Positions 25,970 through 37,600 of a stretch of 64,000 bases of DNA are shown piece after piece. Position 1 is the first letter of the stretch. Each line of letters starts with the position of its first letter. The position numbers and the translations under genes were made by a program. The DNA is from Triops longicaudatus (lineage: Eukaryota; Arthropoda; Branchiopoda; Notostraca; Triopsidae): positions 488,601 to 552,600 of the forward strand of contig JAGQDJ010000004.1 in assembly GCA_022885665.1 (NCBI GenBank), written 5' to 3'. The notes under the pieces were generated by a model. That model had not been told where the DNA came from, did not search any database, and saw only the letters and a program-made list of their open reading frames with translations.

Positions 25970-28900
25970 ATGGCAGCCAACATGTATAGAGTCGGAGGTA
26001 AGTTGACCCATACGAGAATCCTAGTGCATCTTTGGCGTCACCCTCCCTCTCTTAACTTGGCGGCGTTTTGCCGTTCAAAAGAAGGGTCGGAGGTGCTTCT
26101 TATTCATGCCTTGTGGGCATTCCTTACCTCTTGCTCCCCACGTTTAGTATTAATAAACAAAAATAAATAAAAGCATTCGTATTGCAAAGCAATGTCATTA
26201 TTATATGTTCTTTTGACAGACTACGTCTACTTCGAAACTTCTTCATCATTACCGTACCAGGTCCGGCGAATCGAAGAATTAAACAAGGTAGCCCTTAGTT
26301 TAAGTAATGTCGTGCCAAAATTAATTTTTGTGACTTTTCTAGACTCCCAATGGCAATGTGGAAGCAAGAGTCATGTGTTTTTATCGGCGGCGAGACATTC
26401 CATCCTCGTTACTTTCTTTAGCCGACCGACACCAAAGTAAGCCATGCTTCCTTTTACCTCCTCTAGATAATCTCTCACTCCTCCTACGTGGAATACGTTG
26501 TTCGAAAAGGTTTGCTACCGTTTTAATTGTATTCCCCGAAACTTGTCTCTGTCTCATTATCTCGAAGATGTGACTCTTGTCATGTCCAAAGCGTTGAGCA
26601 CCAGTTTCTTGATTGCTTTCCTGTTTAGCCTATTGTATTGATCGTCCTTTAGTCCAAGGATTCTGTGACACTAGCTTAGCCAGCTAGATTGCAGCCTCCC
26701 TCCCCCCGGGTTGTCCATGTAGCTTTTATATAATAATTTTTGAGAAACGAATTGGCACCAAACCTTAAACATCAACTATTGGGAGAGTAAGCCATAGACC
26801 CTTTGCGTGTCAGATTAAGCAAGCGTTTGGGTTAGTGGAGTTTTGACATTTAGGCTTTGAATTCAATACAATTGTAAGCCTTCTGGGTTCACATGGCGAA
26901 ACGTTGAGCGTTCATGTCCGGGAGGAAAAGAAAATGAGAAGGTTGGGAGAAAAGAGGGAGGTGGGTAGGGGGGTCGGGAGGTGGCGAAAAAGGGTAGACG
27001 CAAGGTAGCATTACAAGGGTTCCCTGGGTGGGCGAGCTGGCGTACACTGTAAGTGGGCAGAGAAGGGGGTTGATCAAGGTAGAAAAGAGAGCCTCACGTG
27101 GCACCCACTCGAATGCTCCTTCCGCAGGTTCAAAGACATCTTTATGTGGACATGAAACTTTGCATCTAATTAAAAGGTTCCCCCCGCCTTTTAAAATGAA
27201 ACGCGCATCTGCAGTGTTCGAAAGGAGAAAACAATAAGCAGAAAGTAACTTTTGTAGCAGAAGTAATTTTCCCCTAGAAAGAAGTTTTGTTTTCGGTTTC
27301 AGCAATGTTTTAATTATTTTATAACAAAACGAAACCCATTCCATAGCTCGTTGCTGTTTTATTGTTTGTAGTTCACGAAATGTAAGTTTTATTATGTTTT
27401 TACGACCAATCTTGTAATTACGTTCATTAAGAAAGTAAATGACAAATTTTAATCAGATTTGCTTTTTGTTTGTCGTGGAGTTTGACATATTTGTATCTTT
27501 TTTGTTGCCAGATGCCTTTGAGGAAGATCAAGATTCCAATCAATCAAGTAATAACGAAGTTGCGACAGCGAAAAAGTCGTCAGGAAATGAGAGCTCAGCA
27601 TCTCCTTCCACCGCCGAAAAGACGGAGTTGGTTCCACCGTCGGCAGCGACGAACGATGACAGTGACCCAGTGGAGAGCTCGAACCCTCGCCTAAAACACC
27701 AGCTCAAGCAACGCGAATTATTTTTGTCAAGACAAGTGGAAACATTGCCTGCCACACACATTCGGGGCAAATGCAGTGTTACGCTCTTCAACGAGACCGA
27801 ATCCCACGCGTCGTACATCGAAAAAGATGTGTGTTCTATCTTGACAAGCTTGCCTTCTTTTCATTTTCCTAATGAATGTTGTACATGTTTAGGACACGTT
27901 TTTTTACTCGCTAGTTTACGACCCCCAGCAAAGGACGTTGCTAGCGGATCGGGGCGAAATCAGAGTGGGTAATCGATACCAGGCAGAACCCACTCTTCTC
28001 CTCAAAGAAGGTTGTATTTGATGCTTGACCTTTATAATTAATTTGGAGCAGCTTTTTCGTAATTAAAACTTTTTCTTTACGGGGTACAGGAGAGCCAGAC
28101 GGACGGAATTGCGAAGATTTGGAAACTTTAACATGGAATCCCAACCATAATTTGAATGATAGACAGATTGACCAATTTTTAGTTATATCCAGGTAAAAAT
28201 CGTATTATAATCCTTTTTCTAATGTACAGTAATGCGTTTTTATGGAGTGCCTTTTTAGTGCTATAAATTCGCAATACTTGTGTAATACTTTATCCGTTAG
28301 ATCCATTCAGTGTAATAGTTCGAGGTTATATTTCAGTTTATTATTATTATCATTATTATTATTATTATTATCATTATTATTATTATTATTATTATCATTA
28401 TTATTTGTAAACAGATCTGTGGGTACCTTTGCGCGAGCTTTAGATTGCTCTAGTTCCGTGAAACAGCCTAGTTTGCATATGAGTGCAGCCTCGGCCTCGC
28501 GAGACGTAACTTTGGTAAGAAATCTGTCTGAAGCTTCTGAAGTCGGATATAGCTGCATTACAGAACGTTAATTCATGTTTCTGCTATTTAGTTCCATGCC
28601 ATGGACTTGCTCCACCGTCATAATTACGATCTTTCTGCTGCCACGTGTGCCTTGGTACCACCCACAGGGCCAGTTCTCTGCAGGGATGAAATGGAAGAGT
28701 GGTCATCGTCCGAAGCCAACTTGTTTGAAGAAGCTTTGGAAAAGTATGGCAAAGATTTCGGGGACGTTCGGCAAGATTTCGTAAGAATTACATTTTTGGG
28801 CGTGCTAGTCTTCATAACTAACGAAATCGATCATAGCTTCCGTGGAAAACGCTGAAAAACATAGTCGAGTATTATTACATGTGGAAAACCACCGATCGGT

Positions 28901-31889
28901 ACGTTCAGCAAAAACGAGTGAAAGCTGTCGAAGCAGAATCAAAACTGAAACAAGTTTATATTCCCAACCAGTAAGTCGCGTGTCACACTAACCTTGTTGG
29001 GACTAATGAAATTATATGTTTGCGTTAGTAACAAGCCTCATCCTGCCGCATTACCTCCCACCAAGGGCGGAGTTGTCAACGGTTCCGGTTCAGTGACACC
29101 TGACCTCTACGGTGGTAAACCGTGCGAATCTTGTGGAGGTAGTTGAGGAAAAAAGGACTTCAGTTTCGTTTTGAGATTTTAAATGAGCGGTTGTAGGTTC
29201 AAGTAATGGGCAGTGGTACGCCTGGGGCCCGCCCCAACAGCAATGCAGACTTTGTCAGAATTGTTGGTCTTATTGGAAGAAGTATGGAGGCTTACTAACA
29301 CCTTCCAAATGGGGAGACGAGCCCGATGTCAAACGTATCAAGAGCTCTGCCTCGGACGAGGAGAGAAGTGCGGTCCATTTGGCACCCCATCGTCCTCACC
29401 GTTGTGCGGTTCAGGGTTGTGCTAAGGTAACACAAAAAAAATAAAACCATCCACAGGTGTAATTTTCAGTCTTATGGTGTGAACAGGAATTTAAGGTCAA
29501 GTCTCAGTTGCTGAGACACTGTGCGAGCAACCATGGCATGCCACTGCGTTCAGGTTCACCGCGTCCCATCATGAAAACCAGAACGGCCTTCTATTTGTGG
29601 GCAACGCCGAGTACACGGTTAGCCAGGCGCCTTTGTAGTGGAGTGATTCAGACCAAGCATGCCACCAGATCTCCTTTCTGGCCCATCAACCAAGCCGTTG
29701 TTAGACAAGAATGTAAATCTTTTTGTATTTCTGCATTCTGCTTCGTTCATTCATCTACCTAATTTTCGGTTACATCCTGGTAATGTGTCATGTTTTTACG
29801 CAAAAAAAATAAAATAATCTATTTTTCTTTTTTCACTTTCTGATTTTCATCACATTCTTATTCTAAAGTTGACCTGTTTTATCTAATTGTAGTAGAACAA
29901 GGGTTCGTTATAATGACTGCCCACTGTATTTAGTTTTTTTTTTATTAGTTTCCTTTTATTCTGCTCATCGTCGATAATCTTATTGGCTTTTTGCTGGACA
30001 TTTAAAGGGGATTATTAAACAATATTTTTTGTTATTTAGACGAAACCAAGCTTGCTGGTAAAACGCCAACAGAAAAAAGAGCGTTGCTATCTCCCAAATT
30101 GAGAATCAGAGGGCGCGTCTCGGACATAAGTTTCACGCTTGCAAAGGGTCAGATCGAACGAACCGTACCACAGTGGCTTATTTTGACGGACAAAAATTCC
30201 CGGCCTCGGCTCGAGCGTCCAGCCTTTCCCAAGCCCCCCAAAGGACCAGGTGCCAAATATTGATTATATTCATTATATTTTATTTCAAACGGATAGCAAT
30301 AATGTTCCTTTTTTTTCGCTTTTCCCTAAAGATGGAAGCCTGATTTACGAGCGCGTGCCCAACAAAGAGGTACCTGACCGCCCGACACCACATATAGCTA
30401 ATGCTGCTTCCAGCCTTATTAAACGAAGGGCCCATGATGAACCCAATCATTTTGAAGGTACCTTCTTTAGTGATCTTTTTTTTTAACTGAATTATCGTTA
30501 CTGTTGTCATAATTCAGTCAGGAATTAGTTACATAACCGAAAATGTTGCACAGTAGTTGTCTATTAATTACGTACATTATTTTTATGCGTTGTTCAGACG
30601 GCTGAACCAACGTATTGCATGGGAATCAACCATAGAGATGGCGTGAAAAGTTTGAATGGTTGCCTGGAAAATTAAATAATTTTGGATATATTTCCCCAGT
30701 AAAGTGCCGATTAGTTATATCCCCACTTTTTACCCCAAAAAAGCTGGTAACTTCCAACGTTGTTCCTTCGAAACTTCAATAGATTTTTGACGTTTTCTGT
30801 ACAACATATGTTTCTTATGTTCATGCACGAGTGATTATGACTATGTATTATTCTTTTCTTTTTTAAAAAAAAAGAAAAATTGGGAGAATTGCTGCAGCAA
30901 CGAATTCTTCTCATTTCCCCTGCATCCATTTATTGCGTTTAACAAATGCAACTACTCAGAAAGCGAAACAGAATTTCTTATTTCCGTACTTTTCTTTATT
31001 TTGCGTTCTTTTTTGTTCATTCTAACTTTACCATAAGTGTTTTTTTTTTTCATTTCTAATTTTATTTTTTTATATATTATTAATTACTCATTTCATCTGT
31101 AGGCATACTTCGTCAGTGTCAAGGCTACAATGAGTCATGTTTAAAAATATAGGTTGTCAGTTCGTCTATTTAATCCTTATTTTTTTCATGCAGGTCCATC
31201 GATGAAACGAGCTAGAGAAACAATACCGCCAGCCATGCCTCTGCCTATTGCAGGCTATTCCCCGAACTTACCCCTAACCCACTTAGCTCCCACTTCCCCG
31301 TTACCCCCGTACATCCCGGGTTCCCCTGCTCTAATGCCCGGTTTGGCTGCTGCTGCGGCTGCCTCGACCCGCGTGGGCGCGGCGCCACCCGGGGCCTTAC
31401 CTCTCATTCCGGATTTGTATCCAGCCGCTTTGGGAGTTGGCGTCGGGCTGAAAGGCAGTCCTGGACCCGTACCTGTGTCATTAGTGGCGCCGAGAAAAGG
31501 GGGTGGTTCCGTGTCGGGTCAGCCTAACGGTGGCCGAGGAATGAACCGGGTAGCTGCCGTCGCTCGGATGGCCGGTAGTTCCGGTAGGAAACAAATGATG
31601 ACGTGGATGGATGCTCCGGACGATGTGTATTTCCAGGCGACCAAGAGAACAAAGTAAGACTTCACTTACTTTTGGGAGAGACAATTTTTGAATGAGAACA
31701 AAAATGAAGAACTAACATTGCTGCGTGTTTGTATTATGGGATAGGAAAATGAGGCGTCAGTTGACCATTATAGATTTGCGGCGTGCAGCACGTAAGCCGT
31801 GGCGTTCATTGGCAGGTAAAGTGACCTTCCCTGTGAGCCCTATGCCTCCGCAACGTCCCATTTCAGCGCCGGTTGTCGTTTTGGAGTGA
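25970..31889 (+). CDS. MTA: Metastasis-associated protein MTA, NuRD scaffold
   Basis: Scaffold of the NuRD deacetylase-remodelling complex; it binds HDAC1/2 through ELM2-SANT and RBBP4/7 through its C-terminal half. Sixteen exons: 25970-25997, 26220-26287, 26343-26436, 27512-27828, 27893-28010, 28090-28192, 28415-28514, 28592-28780, 28837-28970, 29029-29138, 29197-29426, 29487-29712, 30040-30249, 30332-30457, 31194-31653, 31745-31889. They encode 885 aa. The start MAANMYRVGDYVYFE is nearly identical to human MTA1. Domains in order: BAH (about 1-205, with an acidic Ser-rich insert at 64-125), ELM2 (about 215-300), SANT (about 312-365, EEWSSSEANLFEEALEKYGK), GATA finger (CESC...CRLC, about 417-445), then a C2H2 finger not in the vertebrate protein as I recall it. 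RBBP4-type segments are LARRLC...TRSPFWPIN and RRAARKPWR after MDAPDDVYF. The C-terminus ends VVVLE. The exon 4 donor GTGTGT is weak but phase-consistent. Confidence 0.97.
28338..28405. repeat. ATT/ATC microsatellite in MTA intron 6
   Basis: About 68 bp of interrupted TTA repeats with regularly placed ATC units, ending only 9 bases before the intron 6 acceptor AG at 28414. The T-rich strand may act as the polypyrimidine-like tract for that acceptor. Confidence 0.85.
30854..30878. repeat. T/A inverted repeat in MTA intron 14
   Basis: Perfect 11-bp arms (TTTTCTTTTTT and its complement) separated by 3 bases. Such tracts recur in this window (for example 33,914-33,933) and are probably a by-product of T-rich and A-rich runs. 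Confidence 0.5.
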
Positions 31890-34623
31890 CGAAGGTGTGT
31901 CCAACCGCTAAACCTGTATCCGTGTGTGGGGCGAGAAAACTTGATATGTATCCTTGCAAAGGATAGTTTACGTAAAAGGGCAAAAAGACAGTTTCGTGCA
32001 GTGCGAGTGACATCAGATGTTGTGCGCGTGTTTTGAATGGAGAAAAGCAACTTTAGTAGGAGAATATCAACAACAAACAACCGGCAGAGAGGAAAGACAC
32101 TGCAAACTAAAAACAAGAAGAAAACTTGAAGTTGCAGTATTTTGTCCTGTAAAGTGAAAGTACGCAAAAAAGGAATGTTGTTCCGGATATTTTTGGGCAA
32201 ATTGGCGCTGCGTGTCCCTTTCTGATTCGTCTTCTACCTTCCACGAATTCATCGTACAGCTCAAAGCCTGACATTTATTGACCTAATTACCTAGCCTTCT
32301 TAAAAGCAAAAAGATTGACCTTTTTTAAGATTTGTTTTTGGAACTAGTAAGAACGTGTTTGTGGTCAATTTCAACCGTTAATGAAAGACTGTAATTTTGG
32401 TCGTTTGATTATACCCTGATGATGTTGTACTTGAAAGCTCTCAGTTTTTGGGAGTAGCGTGAAAGGGTTGGAGGAAGGATATGGGGACTTAAAAAAACAT
32501 TTGTGTCATTTTTGCGGCAAAGTTTTTGTCTTTTTCATTCACGTCCTCATTTCAATATCATGTATGTGTTTGATTTGCTCTCGGTTATTTTTCAAAAAAA
32601 GATTCTTTCATTCATCTTGCACGCTGATATTGGGTTTATCATAATCTCCCTGTTTTGATCCTCACGGTACAATAGATCGGCATTTCTAGGAAGTGATGTT
32701 GAGGTATACAAAAAAATCTGATTTTTTTTTAGCAAGCAAACCGGTTTGGGCAGTTGAGGGGAAAAGGCCTACAACAAAGGACTGCTGCATAGAAGAACGT
32801 GATCAAACGAACGTAGTCTTGTTTACGGTGTGTAGTTTGTTTCCTTTTTTTTATTTTTCTCCGGCGTAAGCGTTTCACGTGTCATTAACGTGACGAAGGA
32901 AACAGGTCAGAAGGTAGAGCAAAACACCGGTTATGATGCTAGGCGTCATAGGTCTTCCTTGATAGGATGTTTTACAGAAAGTCAGAACTGACCATTAGAG
33001 ATCTTAATTAGTTGACAAAATTCATGAATGTTTCGGATAATTGGAAATATTGACTAAGCATGAAGCATTACGTAGAGTACAGTAATACGTATTTGAAAAG
33101 TGACGTTTGTTGAACAGATTGCTTGGGAGTACGAACCCAAGTTGATTTGCGATGGCCTCAACTGCACAATGAATTGGGCTGACTATCAACTACGGAGAAA
33201 AAATGAGTTCGTAATGAACGATTGAGCACTGTTATCAGGTTTTGATCTTCGGGAAAAAAAACTAAGCCTGTAAATTGTCTTGAATTAGAAATGGCAATGG
33301 TTATGCTTTATTAAGGCAGTAACGATATACCTCATTATAACCAATTTTTTTTCCTACTTTCCGAAAAAAATAGGTTTTCAGCATTGAACGAATATATAAT
33401 TTGACCATTTAAACGTTTCAAAGTTAACGAAATGATATTAACGTAGCAGTCAGTAATCTCACTCAGCCAGACTGTCATATTTCAGTCATTTTTGTACTTA
33501 AAGGTTGTTACAAAAGAGCAACTATATTACTGGTACGCGAAACAATTGTTTTGAGTCTATTCTAGTATGTAAAGAATTCAACGTTATTATCCAAATTACT
33601 GCTTTCCAATTACGCTGTCGCATTGCTAGTAATTAACGAGCCAACGATTCTGGCTTTGGAACACGTTTCTTGAATTGCAAATGAGTAAACAAGAAAGAAA
33701 ATATGGCTCGACGTACAATAACGGGCTCATTGTACCCTTAACTCTGATCTAAAGTCCACAATTCTGCAACGTAATACTTCTTTTTATCACAGATCGTTTG
33801 CTTCTATAATGTTAAACTTCTAGTATTTTACGATTTTTTATCGTTTTTATATTAAAAGCTTAGTACAGTCTGCGTATTCGTTGATGTGTTTTTTAGACAG
33901 AGCTTCAGTTAATTTTCTTTTTAAAAAAAGAAAGATTTTGGATAAACAAGAGTTTCACTGTCATTAAGAGTCCTTATGAGACTTGTAAAACTCAAGGCCA
34001 ACCAGGTTTTTTGAATAAGCGCTTGCGGCTAAAAAGCCTCAAAAGGGATTGGATAAGGTTCCGGCCACCACGGTCTCTCATTGGTCTAGCCAGACTACGC
34101 ATTGTTTACTTCTTTTCCGTCAATACCCTTCAGGTGCATTGCAGTGGCATTCATATCTCTGCGCTCGGAGCCGCTGCACGTGAACTGGTAAACAACTAAT
34201 TGTGTTTTTTGTTGTGGTTTTTCTTTCGGTGCGCAGAACTCAAATCAGTTCGCGAGGTTTAGGTGAACGAAGTCTATTTTTGCAAGCCACGCTTTCTGGG
34301 CTATTTTTAGTTACTCACGAGTTCGGTTTCTTGCCTGAAACGAGAAATAACATTTTCAGGTCTTATATAAGATTTTTTTTTTTTTTTACACTTTGATAAA
34401 GAATTACGTATATGATAAAGCGTACTCCGTAGTATTCACTCCTATCATCCTTTTTTATCAGTCCAAGTGTGTTGCGTACGTAGGTACTCCTAAATAAAAA
34501 GGTATTAAACTTGATTGTCTCTTTTTATTGTCCTCTTTTTAGGTTACTGCCAGTATTGTGTGAAGGTATTGTTGCTGAGAGCCCATTAACGGAAGTTTTG
34601 TCTTGTCTGTCCCGGGCCCAATC
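31890..34623. other. Intergenic region between MTA and pyruvate carboxylase
   Basis: 2.7 kb with no coding exon found. The left part should be MTA 3' UTR. The right end probably holds PC 5' UTR: an acceptor-like pyrimidine tract ending in TTTTTAG at about 34,540 suggests a spliced leader exon upstream. A 9-bp T/A inverted repeat is at 33,914-33,933. Confidence 0.5.
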
Positions 34624-37600
34624 ATGTTGGCCGTCCACGTTCCGAGGCTAGGAAACCTTAGCACTTCTATTCTGCTAAGAAGAACTCATCTACCATGTAC
34701 GAACCACATTGCGGCCTATAACTCGAGCTCTGATCGAAAAGTTGAGTATAAGCCCATTAAGAGCGTCCTTGTTGCTAACCGAGGTAAGACCACATGACTT
34801 TTGATGGCAGTACTTCTCGAGGGTGTTTGCGTTATTGATTATTGTAATCATGTTTATCGTCGCCAGGTGAGATCGCCATTCGCGTTTTTCGAGCATGCAG
34901 CGAATTGGGTATAAGATCCGTGGCTATTTACTCCGAGCAGGACAAAATGCACATGCACCGACAAAAGGCGGACGAATCCTATATTGTAGGAAAAGGATTA
35001 CCTCCTGTTCAAGCCTACTTAAGCATTCCAGAGATCGTCCGCGTCGCCAAGGTACACGAGGCGACTGAACGAGTCATAATCGGAAGCTAAATACCATATT
35101 GACTCAATTTTTTGCATAATGATAGGAAAACCATGTTGACGCTATTCATCCCGGTTACGGTTTTCTTTCCGAGCGTTCGGACTTTGCTCAATCTTGCATT
35201 GATAGCGGCATTCGGTTCATTGGTCCCTCTCCGCGAGTGGTTCAGCAAATGGGAGATAAAGTAGCTGCTAGACAAGCAGCCATAAACGCAGGTACGACGT
35301 CGTTAAAATCGTCGTGAAACATTAGTCAGTCACCTTTCTTGAAGATTAAACCTTGTACCATTCATCATGTTTTGTTGGGCATTCCAGGCGTTCCTATTGT
35401 ACCCGGTACTCCCGGACCCGTTACCACGACCGAGGAAGCTGTTGAATTTTGCCAAAAATATGGCTTGCCCGTGATATTTAAAGCAGCCTATGGAGGTGGT
35501 GGCCGCGGAATGCGGGTGGTACGCAAAATGGAAGATGTGGAAGAAATGTTCACCAGGGCTTCGTCAGAAGCCGCGTCAGCTTTCGGAAACGGGGCCATGT
35601 TCATTGAAAAATTTATCGAGCGACCTCGGCATATTGAGGTGCAAATTCTTGGGGACAAGATAGGCAATGTCGTCCACTTGTTTGAACGCGATTGCTCCGT
35701 CCAACGTCGCCACCAAAAAGTCGTTGAAATTGCGCCTGCACCTAATCTTGATCCCAAAGTAATATACACAATTTAATATAATAAATACAACAGGGGACAC
35801 AAAAATATAAGAAGGAGTAAATAAGGAAAAACAACAAACCATCTCGATGTTTTCGTTCTGTTTAATTTAGGTAAGAGCCGCCATGTCAGACGATGCCGTG
35901 CGTTTAGCGCAACACGTCGGTTACGAAAATGCTGGAACAGTTGAGTTCCTGGTAGATGAATTCGGCAATTATTACTTCATTGAAGTTAATGCTCGGCTTC
36001 AAGTAGAGCACACCGTTACGGAGGAAATTACAGGGTAAGATTTTTTTTGTCATTTTTCGTGAGTTTATTTGCTAACTGGATCTTAACAGATTTGTTTGTC
36101 ATTGGTATTATGTTGCATTTTAAAAAAGAATCTGTTTAACTGCTAAGTGCCACTTTCTTTGTAGAATCTTATAAACAAATATGTTTACTAAAGCAGTCGT
36201 GAAGCTTCGAAAAGGCGCCACTTTGTGTACTTATGCTAAGTTTGTGGCCTTTGGCACGATTCTCTAAACGTCACGAATCCAGCGAATTCTTTACTTTCTG
36301 AATTTGCCTCACGTATGGAAAGTTCTTCTCCGTAATTCTGTTAGCTGACAGTTTTAAAATAAGTGCTTCGTTCGATAATTCGATGAAGCAAACTTTCCTG
36401 GAGGACCTAAATCAGCTGTAGATTCTTTCGTGACGTGCTTTACGTTTGACTGTCATTCCGTGCATGTGTCAGAAGTTTTTATACGACTTAAGATTTTCGA
36501 GCTGTTTTTGTTGGACCTTACAGAAAGAGAAAGTATCTTACTTGTTTTGAGCGCTGTCGCGTCCACAGGGGTGTTTTCGCATAATTTCCCGGATATGGTC
36601 AGGTTTATTTGAAAGTTTGGCTCATTAAAAATTTTGCTTTGCACGTTACTCCGTTGTGTCCAGATCACGTGCGACTCACTTTCTCAAGCATGATACTGTA
36701 ACGGTTTTCAGTCGTTCATTGTGTACAGAAATCGAGTATTAATGCTGTAAGAAATATTGGGTATCATGTTTTAATTAATAAGTTCATTTAAGGTTGCATC
36801 GTAAAGGAAATTTAATGCATTTGTATTTTTCTCAACGTCAAATTCTTTACAAGGTTTTTATGTAGTCATTTTTTATTGTTCCTTTTCTAGTGTTCTTTCG
36901 TTTTGCATTTTTATGTCGACAACCCATTGATTATTTTTTTTATTCAGTATCGATTTGGTACAGTCGCAAATTCGCATTGCCGAGGGAATGACATTAAAGG
37001 AATTGGGCATGAACCAAGACCAAATTCACGTACAGGGTTGTTCCATTCAATGTCGCGTGACAACAGAAGACCCGGCCAAGAATTTCCAACCCGACACAGG
37101 CAGAATTGAGGTAAAAAAAGGAGGAAGTTAATCAAAGTGATGAAGCCCTCACTGGGATCAATTTTGTCACTCCATTGCAGGTATTCCGTAGCGGTGAAGG
37201 CATGGGCATTCGTTTAGATGGTGCTTCAGCGTTTGCTGGAGCTATTATCTCTCCCTACTATGACTCCCTGCTCGTAAAAGCTATCGCTCACGCTAAGGAC
37301 CATCCTAGCGCCGCTGCGAAGATGAACCGAGCTTTACGGGAATTCCGCGTCCGCGGAGTTAAAGTAAACGACCATGCGAAGCTATTTCTTTCATGATGTT
37401 GACTTTGGTACTTCTTTAGACCAATATTCCCTTTTTACTCAACGTATTGGGCAATCAACGATTCTTGAGCGGAACACTGGATACCTATTTTATCGACGAA
37501 CATCCCGAACTGTTTCAGTTTACTCCGTCGCAAAACCGAGCTCAGAAATTGCTCCAGTATTTGGGCAACGTTTTAGTTAACGGACCGTTAACTCCGTTAG

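Noticed and set aside
26437..27511. Missing MTA exon in the 1.07-kb intron 3
   Set aside because: The protein aligns to vertebrate MTA directly across the junction apart from a low-complexity loop, and codon phase is kept without any extra exon.
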